DNA of 64,000 bases, taken from assembly GCF_009674675.1 (NCBI RefSeq), contig NZ_WKJC01000001.1:1185031-1249030 (forward strand), written 5' to 3'. This DNA is from Kangiella sp. HZ709 (lineage in GTDB: Bacteria > Pseudomonadota > Gammaproteobacteria > Enterobacterales > Kangiellaceae). The position numbers and the translations under genes are program-made. Shown in pieces: positions 54,596 to 63,419 of this stretch. The notes below the pieces were generated by a model that was not told where the DNA came from, did not search any database, and saw only the letters and a list, made by a program, of their open reading frames with translations. How positions within the stretch are numbered: position 1 is the stretch's first letter; every line of letters begins with the position of its first letter.

Positions 54596-55270
54596 ATGAG
54601 AATCATGGAGTGGCCAAGTAGTGAGCGTCCACGAGAACGCCTATTGACGCAGGGTGCAGCTAATTTATCCGATGCAGAGTTATTAGCAATCTTTCTAAGA
54701 ACCGGTACAAAAAAGCTCAATGTGGTGGATTTAGCGCGTTATTTATTACACGATTTTCGAGGAATCAAACCATTATTGGAAGCCGATTTTAAAACATTTA
54801 ATAGCTATCCTGGACTAGGATCTGCCAAATTTTGTCAATTGCAGGCCTGCCTAGAGCTTTCTAAGCGCTATTTAGAGCAGTCCTTTGAGCTTGAGCAAGC
54901 ATTCACTAACCCAGGTCAAGTTCAACTTTATCTAAAAAGCCTGTTATCCAACAAACAAAGAGAGCATTTCTACTTATTATTACTCAATAACCAAAACCAA
55001 CTGATCCGCAGTAAATTACTCTTTAAAGGCACCATCAATAGCGCCGAAGTTCACCCTAGAATTGTTGTAGAGTCAGCCTTGAATAATCATGCTTCGGCAG
55101 TAATTTTTGCCCATAATCATCCTAGTGGAGTGGCGTCGCCGAGCGATTCTGATATAAGCCTTACCCAGCAACTAAAAAAAGCATTAAAATTGGTTGATAT
55201 TCGCACGCTTGATCATATAATCGTCGCCCACTCCAAGACCTATTCTTTCGCTGAACACGGACTCATATAG
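54596..55270 (+). CDS. radC: RadC/JAB-domain protein
   Basis: A 224-residue member of the RadC family. It has an N-terminal helix-hairpin-helix-like part (LTQGAANLSDAELLAIFLRT) and a C-terminal JAMM/MPN metal site HNHPSGVASPSDSD, preceded by EVHPRIV. Despite its name, a repair role is unproven. AAGGA touches an ATG at 54590, so the ATG at 54596 is preferred. Its place beside coaBC and rpmB is conserved. Confidence 0.92.
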   Translation: MRIMEWPSSERPRERLLTQGAANLSDAELLAIFLRTGTKKLNVVDLARYLLHDFRGIKPLLEADFKTFNSYPGLGSAKFCQLQACLELSKRYLEQSFELEQAFTNPGQVQLYLKSLLSNKQREHFYLLLLNNQNQLIRSKLLFKGTINSAEVHPRIVVESALNNHASAVIFAHNHPSGVASPSDSDISLTQQLKKALKLVDIRTLDHIIVAHSKTYSFAEHGLI

Positions 55271-55342
55271 ACCGATAGAATAGTCATCTTGTAGCAATCA
55301 CCGTAACAAAGCGGTGAAATCGCGTATTTCTAGCTAAAATCA

Positions 55343-55371
55343 TTGCTTATAACAGCCGATTTTGGTATAAA
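55343..55371 (+). promoter_or_regulatory. Predicted rpmB-rpmG promoter
   Basis: -35 TTGCTT (55343-55348), a 17-base spacer, -10 TATAAA (55366-55371), then GTGCGCCC, a GC-rich discriminator typical of ribosomal promoters. The leader of about 70 bases ends in a strong TTGGAGG ribosome-binding site. Confidence 0.7.
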
Positions 55372-55447
55372 GTGCGCCCTAATTTGCAGTATCGTCTTAA
55401 AAATACCAATTAAGGCGAGATTTAAGGTTATTTTTTGGAGGCTAATC

Positions 55448-55684
55448 ATGGCTAAAGTTTGTCAGGTAACTGGTAAGCGCCCAGTGACAGGTAACAATGT
55501 GTCACACGCTAAAAACCGCACTAAGCGTCGTTTTTTACCAAATTTACACTCACACCGTTTTTGGGTTGAGTCTGAGAACCGTTTCGTGAAACTACGCGTT
55601 TCTGCGAAAGGTATGCGCATCATCGACAAGAAAGGTATCGATGCTGTATTAGTTGATGTTCGTAAAGCCGGACACAAGGTATAA
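55448..55684 (+). CDS. rpmB: 50S ribosomal protein L28
   Basis: 78 residues starting [20 protein letters not shown], with a basic middle ([18 protein letters not shown]) and [16 protein letters not shown] at the end. The frame is open further upstream but the ATG at 55448 has TTGGAGG 8 bases before it. Paired with rpmG as usual. Confidence 0.98.
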   Translation: MAKVCQVTGKRPVTGNNVSHAKNRTKRRFLPNLHSHRFWVESENRFVKLRVSAKGMRIIDKKGIDAVLVDVRKAGHKV

Positions 55685-55695
55685 GGAGCTAAATC

Positions 55696-55851
55696 ATGCG
55701 TGATAAAATTCGTTTAAATTCTAGCGCTGGTACAGGTCACTTCTATACCACTGACAAGAACAAGAAAAACATGCCTGGTAAAATGGAGATCAAAAAGTTT
55801 GATCCTGTTGTACGCAAGCACGTAATGTACAAAGAAGGCAAAATTAAGTAA
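55696..55851 (+). CDS. rpmG: 50S ribosomal protein L33
   Basis: A 51-residue protein read directly from the sequence: [20 protein letters not shown], then [17 protein letters not shown] and a basic end [19 protein letters not shown] lies 6 bases before the ATG and it is 11 bases after rpmB. It lacks cysteines, the C-minus (zinc-free) L33 type. Confidence 0.98.
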   Translation: MRDKIRLNSSAGTGHFYTTDKNKKNMPGKMEIKKFDPVVRKHVMYKEGKIK

Positions 55852-55896
55852 TTCATTGGTTTAAACCTTAAATTACTACAGCCTCCATGTAGATTG

Positions 55897-55923
55897 AAAA
55901 GCCCAGCATTTGCTGGGCTTTTT
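55897..55923 (+). terminator. Terminator of rpmB-rpmG
   Basis: AAAAGCCCAGCA-TT-TGCTGGGCTTTTT stem with T-run, 45 bases after rpmG. Confidence 0.93.
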
Positions 55924-55985
55924 GTTCTTAAATCATTAATATTATATTGCTTCTGGCTTATTAATTAATAACTACAATTATCACT

Positions 55986-56446
55986 ATGGAAGATATCCCT
56001 AAAAATATAGAATTAGAAAAGCTACCAGGCTCAAGAGTTAACGGAAACCGCACAATGTACTTTCGCGATCAAATAATCTATTCGCCAAATAAGGAGTACT
56101 TTGCTTTAGCTTATTCCATTAATGAGGTTAGCAATGGAAATGAAGTAGGTTTTTTATCTTGGGGGGAAATGCCGAGATATTTGAACTTCCAATGAAGGTT
56201 TTTGCTTCTTGCTGGCGCTCACCATGGTGTAAGTGGATTTCAAATGATACATTTGCCTTTAAAGCCCAAAGGTACTTCAATAATAAAGTTAATATTCCAA
56301 TCGTTATCTTTAATGTTAATAGGGGTTTTGCAATCCTTCCTGAATCAAACGAGCCTAATAATTGGTTTGATGATCAAGTTATTACCGATTTAGACTATAC
56401 TGCTTATACAGATATAGAATTGTTCAATAAAGTAATAAATAGCTAA
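55986..56446 (+). pseudogene. Uncharacterised gene broken at a G-run
   Basis: Two overlapping frames read as one protein. The first (MEDIPKNIELEKLPGSRVNG to ...VGFLSWG) shifts at a run of six G (56161-56166). The second continues as NAEIFELPMKVFASCWRSPW through FAFKAQRYFNNKV to ...ELFNKVINS. One more G would give a single protein of about 153 residues with no break. No family recognised. It may be a real mutation, homopolymer phase variation, or a sequencing error. Confidence 0.6.
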
Positions 56447-56452
56447 CTTTTT

Positions 56453-57262
56453 ATGCCAGAATTACCAGAAGTCGAAACCACCAAAAAAGGTTTAGAGCCT
56501 TTTATTCTTAATTCCAAAGTTAAAGCGGTGAATATTCACTTTAAGACTTTGCGTTGGCCTATTGCGCAAGAAACTAAGTCAATCGAAGGCTTAAAAAGCA
56601 TTGAATTAGAGCGCCGAGCTAAATATCTGTTATGGCATTTTAAGCATGGAACGGTGGTAATGCATTTAGGTATGTCAGGTGCTATGCGGATCGTTTCAGC
56701 TAAAGAGCCTTTGCAGAAACATGATCACTTTGAAGTGATTTTCGCTAACGGCAAAGCATTACGCTTTAACGACCCACGTCGTTTTGGCGCGGTTTTATGG
56801 CAAGCCAAAGACGAATCATTAGAATTATTAGATAACCTTGGTCCAGAACCATTAACCGATGAATTTAATACCGACTACCTGCAACAATCTTTGTCTAAAC
56901 GAAAAAGCGCCATTAAAAACGCCATAATGACTAATCAAGTGGTAGTTGGCGTTGGCAATATCTACGCATCTGAAGCGCTTTTTATAGCAGGTATAAAGCC
57001 GATGGCTGTCGCCAATAAAGTCAGCAAACCGCGATTAGCTAAGCTAGTCGATGCCATAAAACAAGTCTTGGCCAAAGCCATTAAAGAAGGTGGTACGACA
57101 TTAAAAGACTTTACACAAACCGATGGTAATCCTGGCTATTTCGCACAACAGTTGAATGTCTATGGCCGTGATGGAGAAGAATGCTTTCAATGCGACTCCA
57201 CTATCAAACGTAAAGTTATTGGGCAGCGAGCCAGTTACTATTGCGGAAATTGCCAGCGTTAA
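56453..57262 (+). CDS. mutM: Formamidopyrimidine-DNA glycosylase
   Basis: Removes 8-oxoguanine and other oxidised purines and cuts the strand. The 269 residues begin PELPEVETTKKGLEPF, with the catalytic Pro as the mature N terminus and Glu next to it. The H2TH region VVVGVGNIYASEALF and a zinc finger with CFQC...CGNC at the C terminus follow. It has its usual place after rpmG. Confidence 0.96.
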   Translation: MPELPEVETTKKGLEPFILNSKVKAVNIHFKTLRWPIAQETKSIEGLKSIELERRAKYLLWHFKHGTVVMHLGMSGAMRIVSAKEPLQKHDHFEVIFANGKALRFNDPRRFGAVLWQAKDESLELLDNLGPEPLTDEFNTDYLQQSLSKRKSAIKNAIMTNQVVVGVGNIYASEALFIAGIKPMAVANKVSKPRLAKLVDAIKQVLAKAIKEGGTTLKDFTQTDGNPGYFAQQLNVYGRDGEECFQCDSTIKRKVIGQRASYYCGNCQR

Positions 57263-57361
57263 TTCGGTCTTGATTGGATCTGGCGCCCTCCCTGGCCTAC
57301 TGGACAGACCAGCTACCAGGTGTTAATGTGAAATTGACATTCACAGAAGAAGGAGAACGCC

Positions 57362-57775
57362 ATGTTAAGTAAATTCTTACGTCGCCGCCAAGATAACTCT
57401 AGTGAAAAAAACGTCGATATGACGCCCATGTTGGATATTGTCTTTATCCTGCTCATTTTCTTTATTGTCACCACCAGCTTTACCAAGGAAAACGGATTGC
57501 AATTAAACCGTCCAAGTACGAGCCCTAACCCTTGCCTAGAGAATTGTCCTAAGCCAATGCTGCTGTCTATAAACGCTGAGGATATCGTTACTATGGATAA
57601 TCGTATTATTGATGCTGAGTCTATTAGCGCTAACTTGCAGGCAAAACTAGCAGATGACCCACGTTCAGGCTTAATTATTAAAATTCATAATAATGCCTCT
57701 AACCAAGCTTTATTAACCGCGGTAGATCAGGCGAAATCTGTTGGTATTAGTAGGCCAACTGTCAGCCGCTGGTAG
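57362..57775 (+). CDS. ExbD/TolR-like protein 1
   Basis: A 137-residue biopolymer transport protein with a short cytoplasmic N terminus, one membrane helix with the conserved Asp (VDMTPMLDIVFILLIFFIV) and a periplasmic domain (to PTVSRW). The Asp in DMTPMLD is the proton-relay residue of the family. A cysteine pair (CLENCPKP) sits after the helix. AAGGAG precedes the ATG. No ExbB gene is adjacent. The last residues differ from copy 2 but I see no frameshift. Confidence 0.88.
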   Translation: MLSKFLRRRQDNSSEKNVDMTPMLDIVFILLIFFIVTTSFTKENGLQLNRPSTSPNPCLENCPKPMLLSINAEDIVTMDNRIIDAESISANLQAKLADDPRSGLIIKIHNNASNQALLTAVDQAKSVGISRPTVSRW

Positions 57776-57796
57776 TAATCTTAATTCATTGGAGCT

Positions 57797-57831
57797 AAGT
57801 CCAGTTTTTACTTTGAAAACTGGACTTTTTT
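57797..57831 (+). terminator. Terminator after ExbD 1
   Basis: AAGTCCAGTTTT and AAAACTGGACTT arms around a 7-base loop, ending in T6. It separates the two ExbD genes into distinct transcripts. Confidence 0.88.
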
Positions 57832-57924
57832 CACTAGATCGCCTTTAATGTGTCGGCTACAATGTATTGATGAACGAATTTTGATGTTTGAAATTTACAA
57901 ATGTCATAAGCGGTAGGAATTAAA

Positions 57925-58341
57925 ATGAGAAGAAGACATAGAGAAGACGAAGATACTAATATTGATATGACGCCGATGCTCGACATCGTATTCATCATGT
58001 TGATTTTCTTCATTGTAACTACCTCTTTTATTAAAGAAGAAGGTATCGGCTTAAAGCGTCCAAGTAACACGCCTCCGAATCAAGAAAAAACTGAAGATCC
58101 GCCAAAAGTGGTTACCATTACTATTAATCATGAAAATCAAATTAGTATGGATGACCGTATTATTGATTCTGAAAGAATTGGCGCGAACATCGAAGCAAAA
58201 TTAGCTGAAGACCCTCGCTCTCCAGTATTGATTCGCGTACACAATGATGCGCTTAACAATTCATTATTATCTGCTGTTGACCAAGCACGAGCTGCAGGGG
58301 TTGACGAGAAAAAAATTACAGTTGCTCGAATGACCAACTAA
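57925..58341 (+). CDS. ExbD/TolR-like protein 2
   Basis: A 138-residue homologue of the preceding gene with the same helix (IDMTPMLDIVFIMLIFFIV), a Pro-rich linker and a periplasmic domain ending EKKITVARMTN. The shared pattern DDRIIDSERIGANIEAKLAE shows the two arose by duplication. It would energise an outer-membrane receptor or a Tol-type complex together with an ExbB-like partner. Confidence 0.9.
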   Translation: MRRRHREDEDTNIDMTPMLDIVFIMLIFFIVTTSFIKEEGIGLKRPSNTPPNQEKTEDPPKVVTITINHENQISMDDRIIDSERIGANIEAKLAEDPRSPVLIRVHNDALNNSLLSAVDQARAAGVDEKKITVARMTN

Positions 58342-58354
58342 ATTGGTATTATAT

Positions 58355-58382
58355 AAAAAGGCGGCTTCAAGCCGCCTTTTTT
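58355..58382 (+). terminator. Terminator after ExbD 2
   Basis: AAAAAGGCGGC-TTCA-GCCGCCTTTTTT, stem with T6, 14 bases after the stop. Confidence 0.93.
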
Positions 58383-58409
58383 GATTCTAGCTATTAAGTA
58401 CTTATTTTT

Positions 58410-58718
58410 ATGGACCAACTACTCATTATTCTGACCGCAGCTTTAGCTGTAGGATTCTATTTTTATAATTCGAGAATTCGCGAAGCAGCACATCGTGCCG
58501 CGATTAACGCCTGTAAAGAGTCGAATGTGCAAAATCTTGACGGCTATGTCTCTTTGAAAAAGATTTACTTTGGTAGAAATCCTGAAAACCAATTGCGCTT
58601 TTTAAAACGCTATCAATTTGAATTCGCGACTACCGGTTCTAAGCGTTATATTGGACATATCATTATGCAAGGCAAGCATCCAATTATTGTCGAAATGGAG
58701 TCAACTGAAGAGCTATGA
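58410..58718 (+). CDS. DUF3301 family protein
   Basis: A 102-residue protein with one N-terminal membrane helix (LLIILTAALAVGFYFY) and a conserved soluble part: EAAHRAAINACKESNVQNLD followed by VSLKKI, then FLKRYQFEFATTGSKRYIG. DUF3301 has no assigned role. The stop overlaps the next start (ATGA). Confidence 0.83.
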   Translation: MDQLLIILTAALAVGFYFYNSRIREAAHRAAINACKESNVQNLDGYVSLKKIYFGRNPENQLRFLKRYQFEFATTGSKRYIGHIIMQGKHPIIVEMESTEEL

Positions 58719-59554
58719 GCCAATCAATTCAACTAGGCAAATATAATCGTTTGCAAGTGCTAAGCTCAAACGAATACGGACTTGATCTTGGGTTCTCTGT
58801 TCAAGATAAAGTGTTATTACCTAATCGTTATGTTGAAAAATCCATGCTTCAGGAAGATTGGTTAGATGTATTTGTATACCTTGATTCGGAAGATCGTCCT
58901 ACTGCTACGACTGAAAACCCATTTGCTCAAGTGGGCCAATTTGCTTTTTTACAGTGCGTTGAAGTCAATCGTATTGGTGCATTCCTTGATTGGGGACTAC
59001 CAAAAGATTTATTAGTGCCATTTGGACAACAATTTCAGCCGCTACAACCAGGGCGCTCTTACTTAGTTTATTTGTACATAGATAATGCCAGTCAGCGTTT
59101 AGTCGCCACTACTAAACTGGATAAACATCTGGATAAATCGCCTGCTAGTTTTTCTAAAGGACAAGAAGTAAAAGCCGTTGTGCGACGTAAAACTGATTTA
59201 GGCTATTTGTGCATCATCAATAACAGTCACTCAGCACTACTATTTAAAGATCAAACCATTAAGCATTTAAAAGTTGGGACGGAACTGAAGGCTTACATTC
59301 GTGAAGTCAGAAGTGACGGTAAAATTAATTTATCTTTAAACAAAGGGGCCATTCAAGCGAAAGATAAACTGGCTTCGGAGATTTTATCAGAGCTTGAAGA
59401 CAACAATGGCTTTTTACCTTTAAACGATAAAAGCGCACCTGAAGACATTTATCGTAATTTCCAAGTCAGCAAAGCTGTTTTCAAAAGAACTATCGGGCTT
59501 CTGTACAAAGAGCGAAAAATTCGAATTGAAAGCGATGGTATCTATCGGCTTTAA
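58715..59554 (+). CDS. S1-like RNA-binding protein, CvfB family
   Basis: 279 residues with tandem S1-like OB folds (FAFLQCVEVNRIGAFLDWGL and AYIREVRSDGKINLSL are visible strands) and a C-terminal winged-helix (FQVSKAVFKRTIGLLYKERK). The YitL/CvfB family binds RNA and affects virulence gene expression in Staphylococcus. It overlaps the DUF3301 gene by 4 bases. Confidence 0.85.
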   Translation: MSQSIQLGKYNRLQVLSSNEYGLDLGFSVQDKVLLPNRYVEKSMLQEDWLDVFVYLDSEDRPTATTENPFAQVGQFAFLQCVEVNRIGAFLDWGLPKDLLVPFGQQFQPLQPGRSYLVYLYIDNASQRLVATTKLDKHLDKSPASFSKGQEVKAVVRRKTDLGYLCIINNSHSALLFKDQTIKHLKVGTELKAYIREVRSDGKINLSLNKGAIQAKDKLASEILSELEDNNGFLPLNDKSAPEDIYRNFQVSKAVFKRTIGLLYKERKIRIESDGIYRL

Positions 59555-59587
59555 TCAATTCAACGTCTAAGCCATATGTTCTATCAG

Positions 59588-60340
59588 TTAGCCTGCAATA
59601 TAGATATTATTATCCAGCAGCTCCATATTTAAAGCTCTGCGCATAGCAAAATAAGCGCGTTGGTATGCTTCTTGCCCTACATCCAGTTTAGTTGGACCTG
59701 AACGAGGTAAGTCATATATGGCTAAAGACGCTAAATTTTCTCTTTTTGGAATCTGGATAGATGGGGCATCTTTATTACGCCAAGAAGATTTCGAGGCAAT
59801 ATGATGAAAAAAGATTCTTTCGCCTTTTTTCGCAGAAGCCAATGCCGGTCTATCTTTTAAGCCGCCATCTAAGAATTTATAGTCATCAATTTCTATCGGT
59901 TGAAACATTAAAGGAATAGCGCAGGATGCGTAAATTGCCGGACCCAAGGCACCCGAATTTAAAGATAGAGTTTGCTTTGAACGGATATCGTAAGCCGACA
60001 GTGCTAAAGGTATTTGACACTCTTCAAAGGTTTCAACTGGAAGAATATCCGTTAGTTTATCTCTGAACTTTTGACCTTTTAATAAGCCTAAGCCGAAACC
60101 GGGATCCCAAAAGTCTTGGCGTTTTAAATCAAATAAGATATTTCTCAGATCGATTGAATTAATACCAGCAGCCCAACAGGCTCCAGCCAAAGCCCCTGAG
60201 CTAGCGCCCATCACTCGCCTTGGCATTAACTTCTCTTCTTCCAAAACGGTCAAGATACCTGTATGGGCAAAGAAACCAAAAAAGCCTGAAGAGAGAGTTA
60301 AACTAAACTCTTCTTGTCTTAACCAATCTATTAATTTCAT
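59588..60340 (-). CDS. Patatin-like phospholipase
   Basis: 250 residues with the nucleophile elbow GASSG (Ser47) and catalytic Asp158 in LDGGLKDRP, forming the Ser-Asp dyad. The oxyanion region reads LSSGFFGFFAHTG rather than the usual Gly-Gly-Gly-Gly pattern. A cytoplasmic or membrane-surface lipase acting on phospholipids is expected. It is downstream of the ferredoxin gene, with a terminator between. Confidence 0.85.
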   Translation of the reverse strand: MKLIDWLRQEEFSLTLSSGFFGFFAHTGILTVLEEEKLMPRRVMGASSGALAGACWAAGINSIDLRNILFDLKRQDFWDPGFGLGLLKGQKFRDKLTDILPVETFEECQIPLALSAYDIRSKQTLSLNSGALGPAIYASCAIPLMFQPIEIDDYKFLDGGLKDRPALASAKKGERIFFHHIASKSSWRNKDAPSIQIPKRENLASLAIYDLPRSGPTKLDVGQEAYQRAYFAMRRALNMELLDNNIYIAG

Positions 60341-60363
60341 AGTAAAAGCATTATCTATTGATA

Positions 60364-60386
60364 TAAAAAAAGCGGCAGCGCCGCTT
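60364..60386 (-). terminator. Terminator of the ferredoxin gene
   Basis: On the minus strand AAGCGGC-GCT-GCCGCTT is followed by a T-run. It ends the leftward ferredoxin transcript. Confidence 0.85.
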
Positions 60387-60403
60387 AATATTTATACTTA
60401 AAG

Positions 60404-60673
<270 letters not shown>

Positions 60674-60753
60674 TCAAACTTCTCTTTTTAATATTAAATA
60701 ATATAACTCAATCATTATCGCCGATTTATTCCAAAAATTCGAGCGCTTATAGT

Positions 60754-61242
<489 letters not shown>

Positions 61243-61301
61243 TCAAGTGTTTTTTAATGAACTGCTATTTTACTGAAATTCTAATATTTTGACCAATGGC
61301 T

Positions 61302-62849
61302 TTATGCTTGCAATTGTCCAGATAAATTCGTTGCTAGTTTTGCCACTAATCCATAAATCGATAATTGGGGGTTGGCACCAATACTGGTTGGAAAAATCGA
61401 TCCATCAAAAATATGCAACCCTTCTAAATGACGGAACTTACCCTCTTCATCGACAACCGAGATTTTTTCATCTGTCCCCATGCTATTACCGCCCATGACA
61501 TGGGCGCTAAAAACTAGCGTTTTCAACTTCTGCATAGGTAACTCTTGAATGGCTTTTTTCGCCGACTGCCAGCTCTTGTATGGCTTAGCATCCAAGTGAG
61601 TAGGAATAACCTCTTTGGCTCCCGCGACAAACTGTAACTCTGCCATGGCAAGAAAGGCTTTACGAGCGGCATCCCAAAGGTAATCGTTTAGTTGATAATC
61701 TAATTTTGGATAACCATATTTATCCAAAATAACTTCCCCACCCTCACTATTTTGGGAGAAACCGTCTCTTAAGATAGCCAATGTACCTTGTTGGTATGGG
61801 AATTTTTCAAATAACTTGAAATGCTCATTGCCAAACTGGCTCAACACCGTGGAAACTAATGAAGGATGCAATGGTGCCGCTTCTATTTTAAAACCCATAG
61901 AGTTGTCTTTCGGCCATAAAAATTCATCAGAATAAATAGATTGAGGAGCCCCCGCGTAACCATTTACTTTGTCAGCCATTAAAGCCGCGGAAACCACCAC
62001 TGGATGCAAAAATGTTCGCTTGCCAACTCGCTGATAAGGATCAGGAACTTTTGAGCGTAGCAATACTGCTGGAGAGCCAATTGATCCCGCGCTTAAAATA
62101 GTATGTTTAGCGCGTACTTTAATCTTTTGATTCGAACTAGGTTTTGAATTAAGCCCAACCGGTATCACTTCGCAGCCAATAACTTTCTCCTTTTCAATTA
62201 AAAGTTTATCCACTTTTGCTTGGTACAAAACCTGAGCGCCTAATTTCTTTGCTGCCGGTATAGTAGTCACCATCATCGACTGCTTCGCATTTAGTGGGCA
62301 ACCCATTCCGCAATAGCCTAAGTTAGCGCAATCTTTCACATTCCTGGATATAGTTTCAAAATGCCAGCCTAGTTTTTCAGCGCCACTTTGCAATATTTTA
62401 TTATTGGTGTTTGCTGGAATTTTCCATGGCTCTATATTCAGGCGTTGCTCCATTTTGGCAAACCACGGCGCCATTTTTTTATGGCTATGCTTCTTTAAAG
62501 AAAACTCATTCCCCCAAAAATCTAAAGTTTTTTCTGGTGTTCTAAAACTGGTAGTCCAATTAACCACCGTTGAACCGCCAACACTTCTACCTTGCAAGAT
62601 ATTAATCGCCTTGTCTTTTGTTTTCCGTGCTGCAGACTCCTGATAAAGCATAGGGTAGGCATCGCTTTCCTGCATTTTAAAATCGCGACCAGTTAAGTAA
62701 GGCCCCTCTTCAATGATGAGCACCTTAAAGCCTGCTTGCGCCAAAATCTCGGCAGAGACGCCGCCACCTGCACCGCTGCCAATAATAGCCACATCAGCTT
62801 CTATAACTTTTTGCTTATAGTCATTGGCGTTTATTGATTGTTTGTCCAT
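61302..62849 (-). CDS. GMC-family oxidoreductase
   Basis: A 515-residue FAD enzyme with dinucleotide motif AIIGSGAGGGVSAEILAQAG, GRSVGGSTVVNW, a cysteine cluster (Cys174, Cys180, Cys184 in CANLGYCGMGCP) and a C-terminal His/Asn region HVMGGNSMGTD. It resembles long-chain alcohol oxidases/dehydrogenases. With the Tat-leader partner and aldehyde dehydrogenase it suggests stepwise oxidation of an alcohol to an acid; the substrate is unknown. It ends 66 bases from coaD. Confidence 0.85.
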   Translation of the reverse strand: MDKQSINANDYKQKVIEADVAIIGSGAGGGVSAEILAQAGFKVLIIEEGPYLTGRDFKMQESDAYPMLYQESAARKTKDKAINILQGRSVGGSTVVNWTTSFRTPEKTLDFWGNEFSLKKHSHKKMAPWFAKMEQRLNIEPWKIPANTNNKILQSGAEKLGWHFETISRNVKDCANLGYCGMGCPLNAKQSMMVTTIPAAKKLGAQVLYQAKVDKLLIEKEKVIGCEVIPVGLNSKPSSNQKIKVRAKHTILSAGSIGSPAVLLRSKVPDPYQRVGKRTFLHPVVVSAALMADKVNGYAGAPQSIYSDEFLWPKDNSMGFKIEAAPLHPSLVSTVLSQFGNEHFKLFEKFPYQQGTLAILRDGFSQNSEGGEVILDKYGYPKLDYQLNDYLWDAARKAFLAMAELQFVAGAKEVIPTHLDAKPYKSWQSAKKAIQELPMQKLKTLVFSAHVMGGNSMGTDEKISVVDEEGKFRHLEGLHIFDGSIFPTSIGANPQLSIYGLVAKLATNLSGQLQA

Positions 62850-62852
62850 AAG

Positions 62853-63419
62853 TCAGAGTTCGAATTTTTGATAGAAACTATCGGTTAAGTTCATTTGGGG
62901 AGGGCCAGGATAACCAATAGCCTTCCAGCTTTGCGGTTGCGCATAAAAAGCACCCATAACTATTTGATGTAAGCCCATATAACCTGAACGTAATAAACTC
63001 ATAAAGCTGGTTCGCCAATCATTCAGAAATTCAGTAACCGCTATTACATTTGCACTAGACCAACTGGACCAAACGCCAGCAAAGTAAGCTCGGCCTAATT
63101 GATTACCCAATAAATCGAACAGCTGGCGCAATTCATCCTGACTAGATTGAGTCACAAAATCTATGGCCTTATCAATCTGTTGCATCAAGTGTAATGCAAA
63201 ATCTTTCTCTTCTAGTTTCTTTAATGCCTGTCCCAACATCGCTGGAATAATCGCAAACAAAACATACCGGTCATTCAATGTTAAGAACTGATAGTCGTAT
63301 GAATCACCTTCTATTAATTCCTGTGACTCGGATAATGACATCTGCCAAATTGAGACCCCAGTAACAGTTACTAAACTAGTAACTGCAGCACCTTTTAATA
63401 TTTGGCGACGAGTTGCCAT
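62853..63419 (-). CDS. Tat-leader protein, gluconate 2-dehydrogenase subunit 3-like
   Basis: 188 residues with a twin-arginine leader (TRRQILKGAAVTSL), then a helical domain (FLTLNDRYVLFAIIPAMLGQ) without cofactor motifs. Such proteins are small subunits of membrane GMC-type dehydrogenases and help export the flavin subunit. The gene is 3 bases from the GMC gene and its start overlaps the stop of the aldehyde dehydrogenase gene by one base (TAATG). Confidence 0.8.
   Translation of the reverse strand: MATRRQILKGAAVTSLVTVTGVSIWQMSLSESQELIEGDSYDYQFLTLNDRYVLFAIIPAMLGQALKKLEEKDFALHLMQQIDKAIDFVTQSSQDELRQLFDLLGNQLGRAYFAGVWSSWSSANVIAVTEFLNDWRTSFMSLLRSGYMGLHQIVMGAFYAQPQSWKAIGYPGPPQMNLTDSFYQKFEL

Noticed and set aside
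57362-57775. Frameshift at the C terminus of ExbD 1
   Set aside because: The ending differs from copy 2 but no other frame continues the family pattern better, so I treat it as normal divergence.
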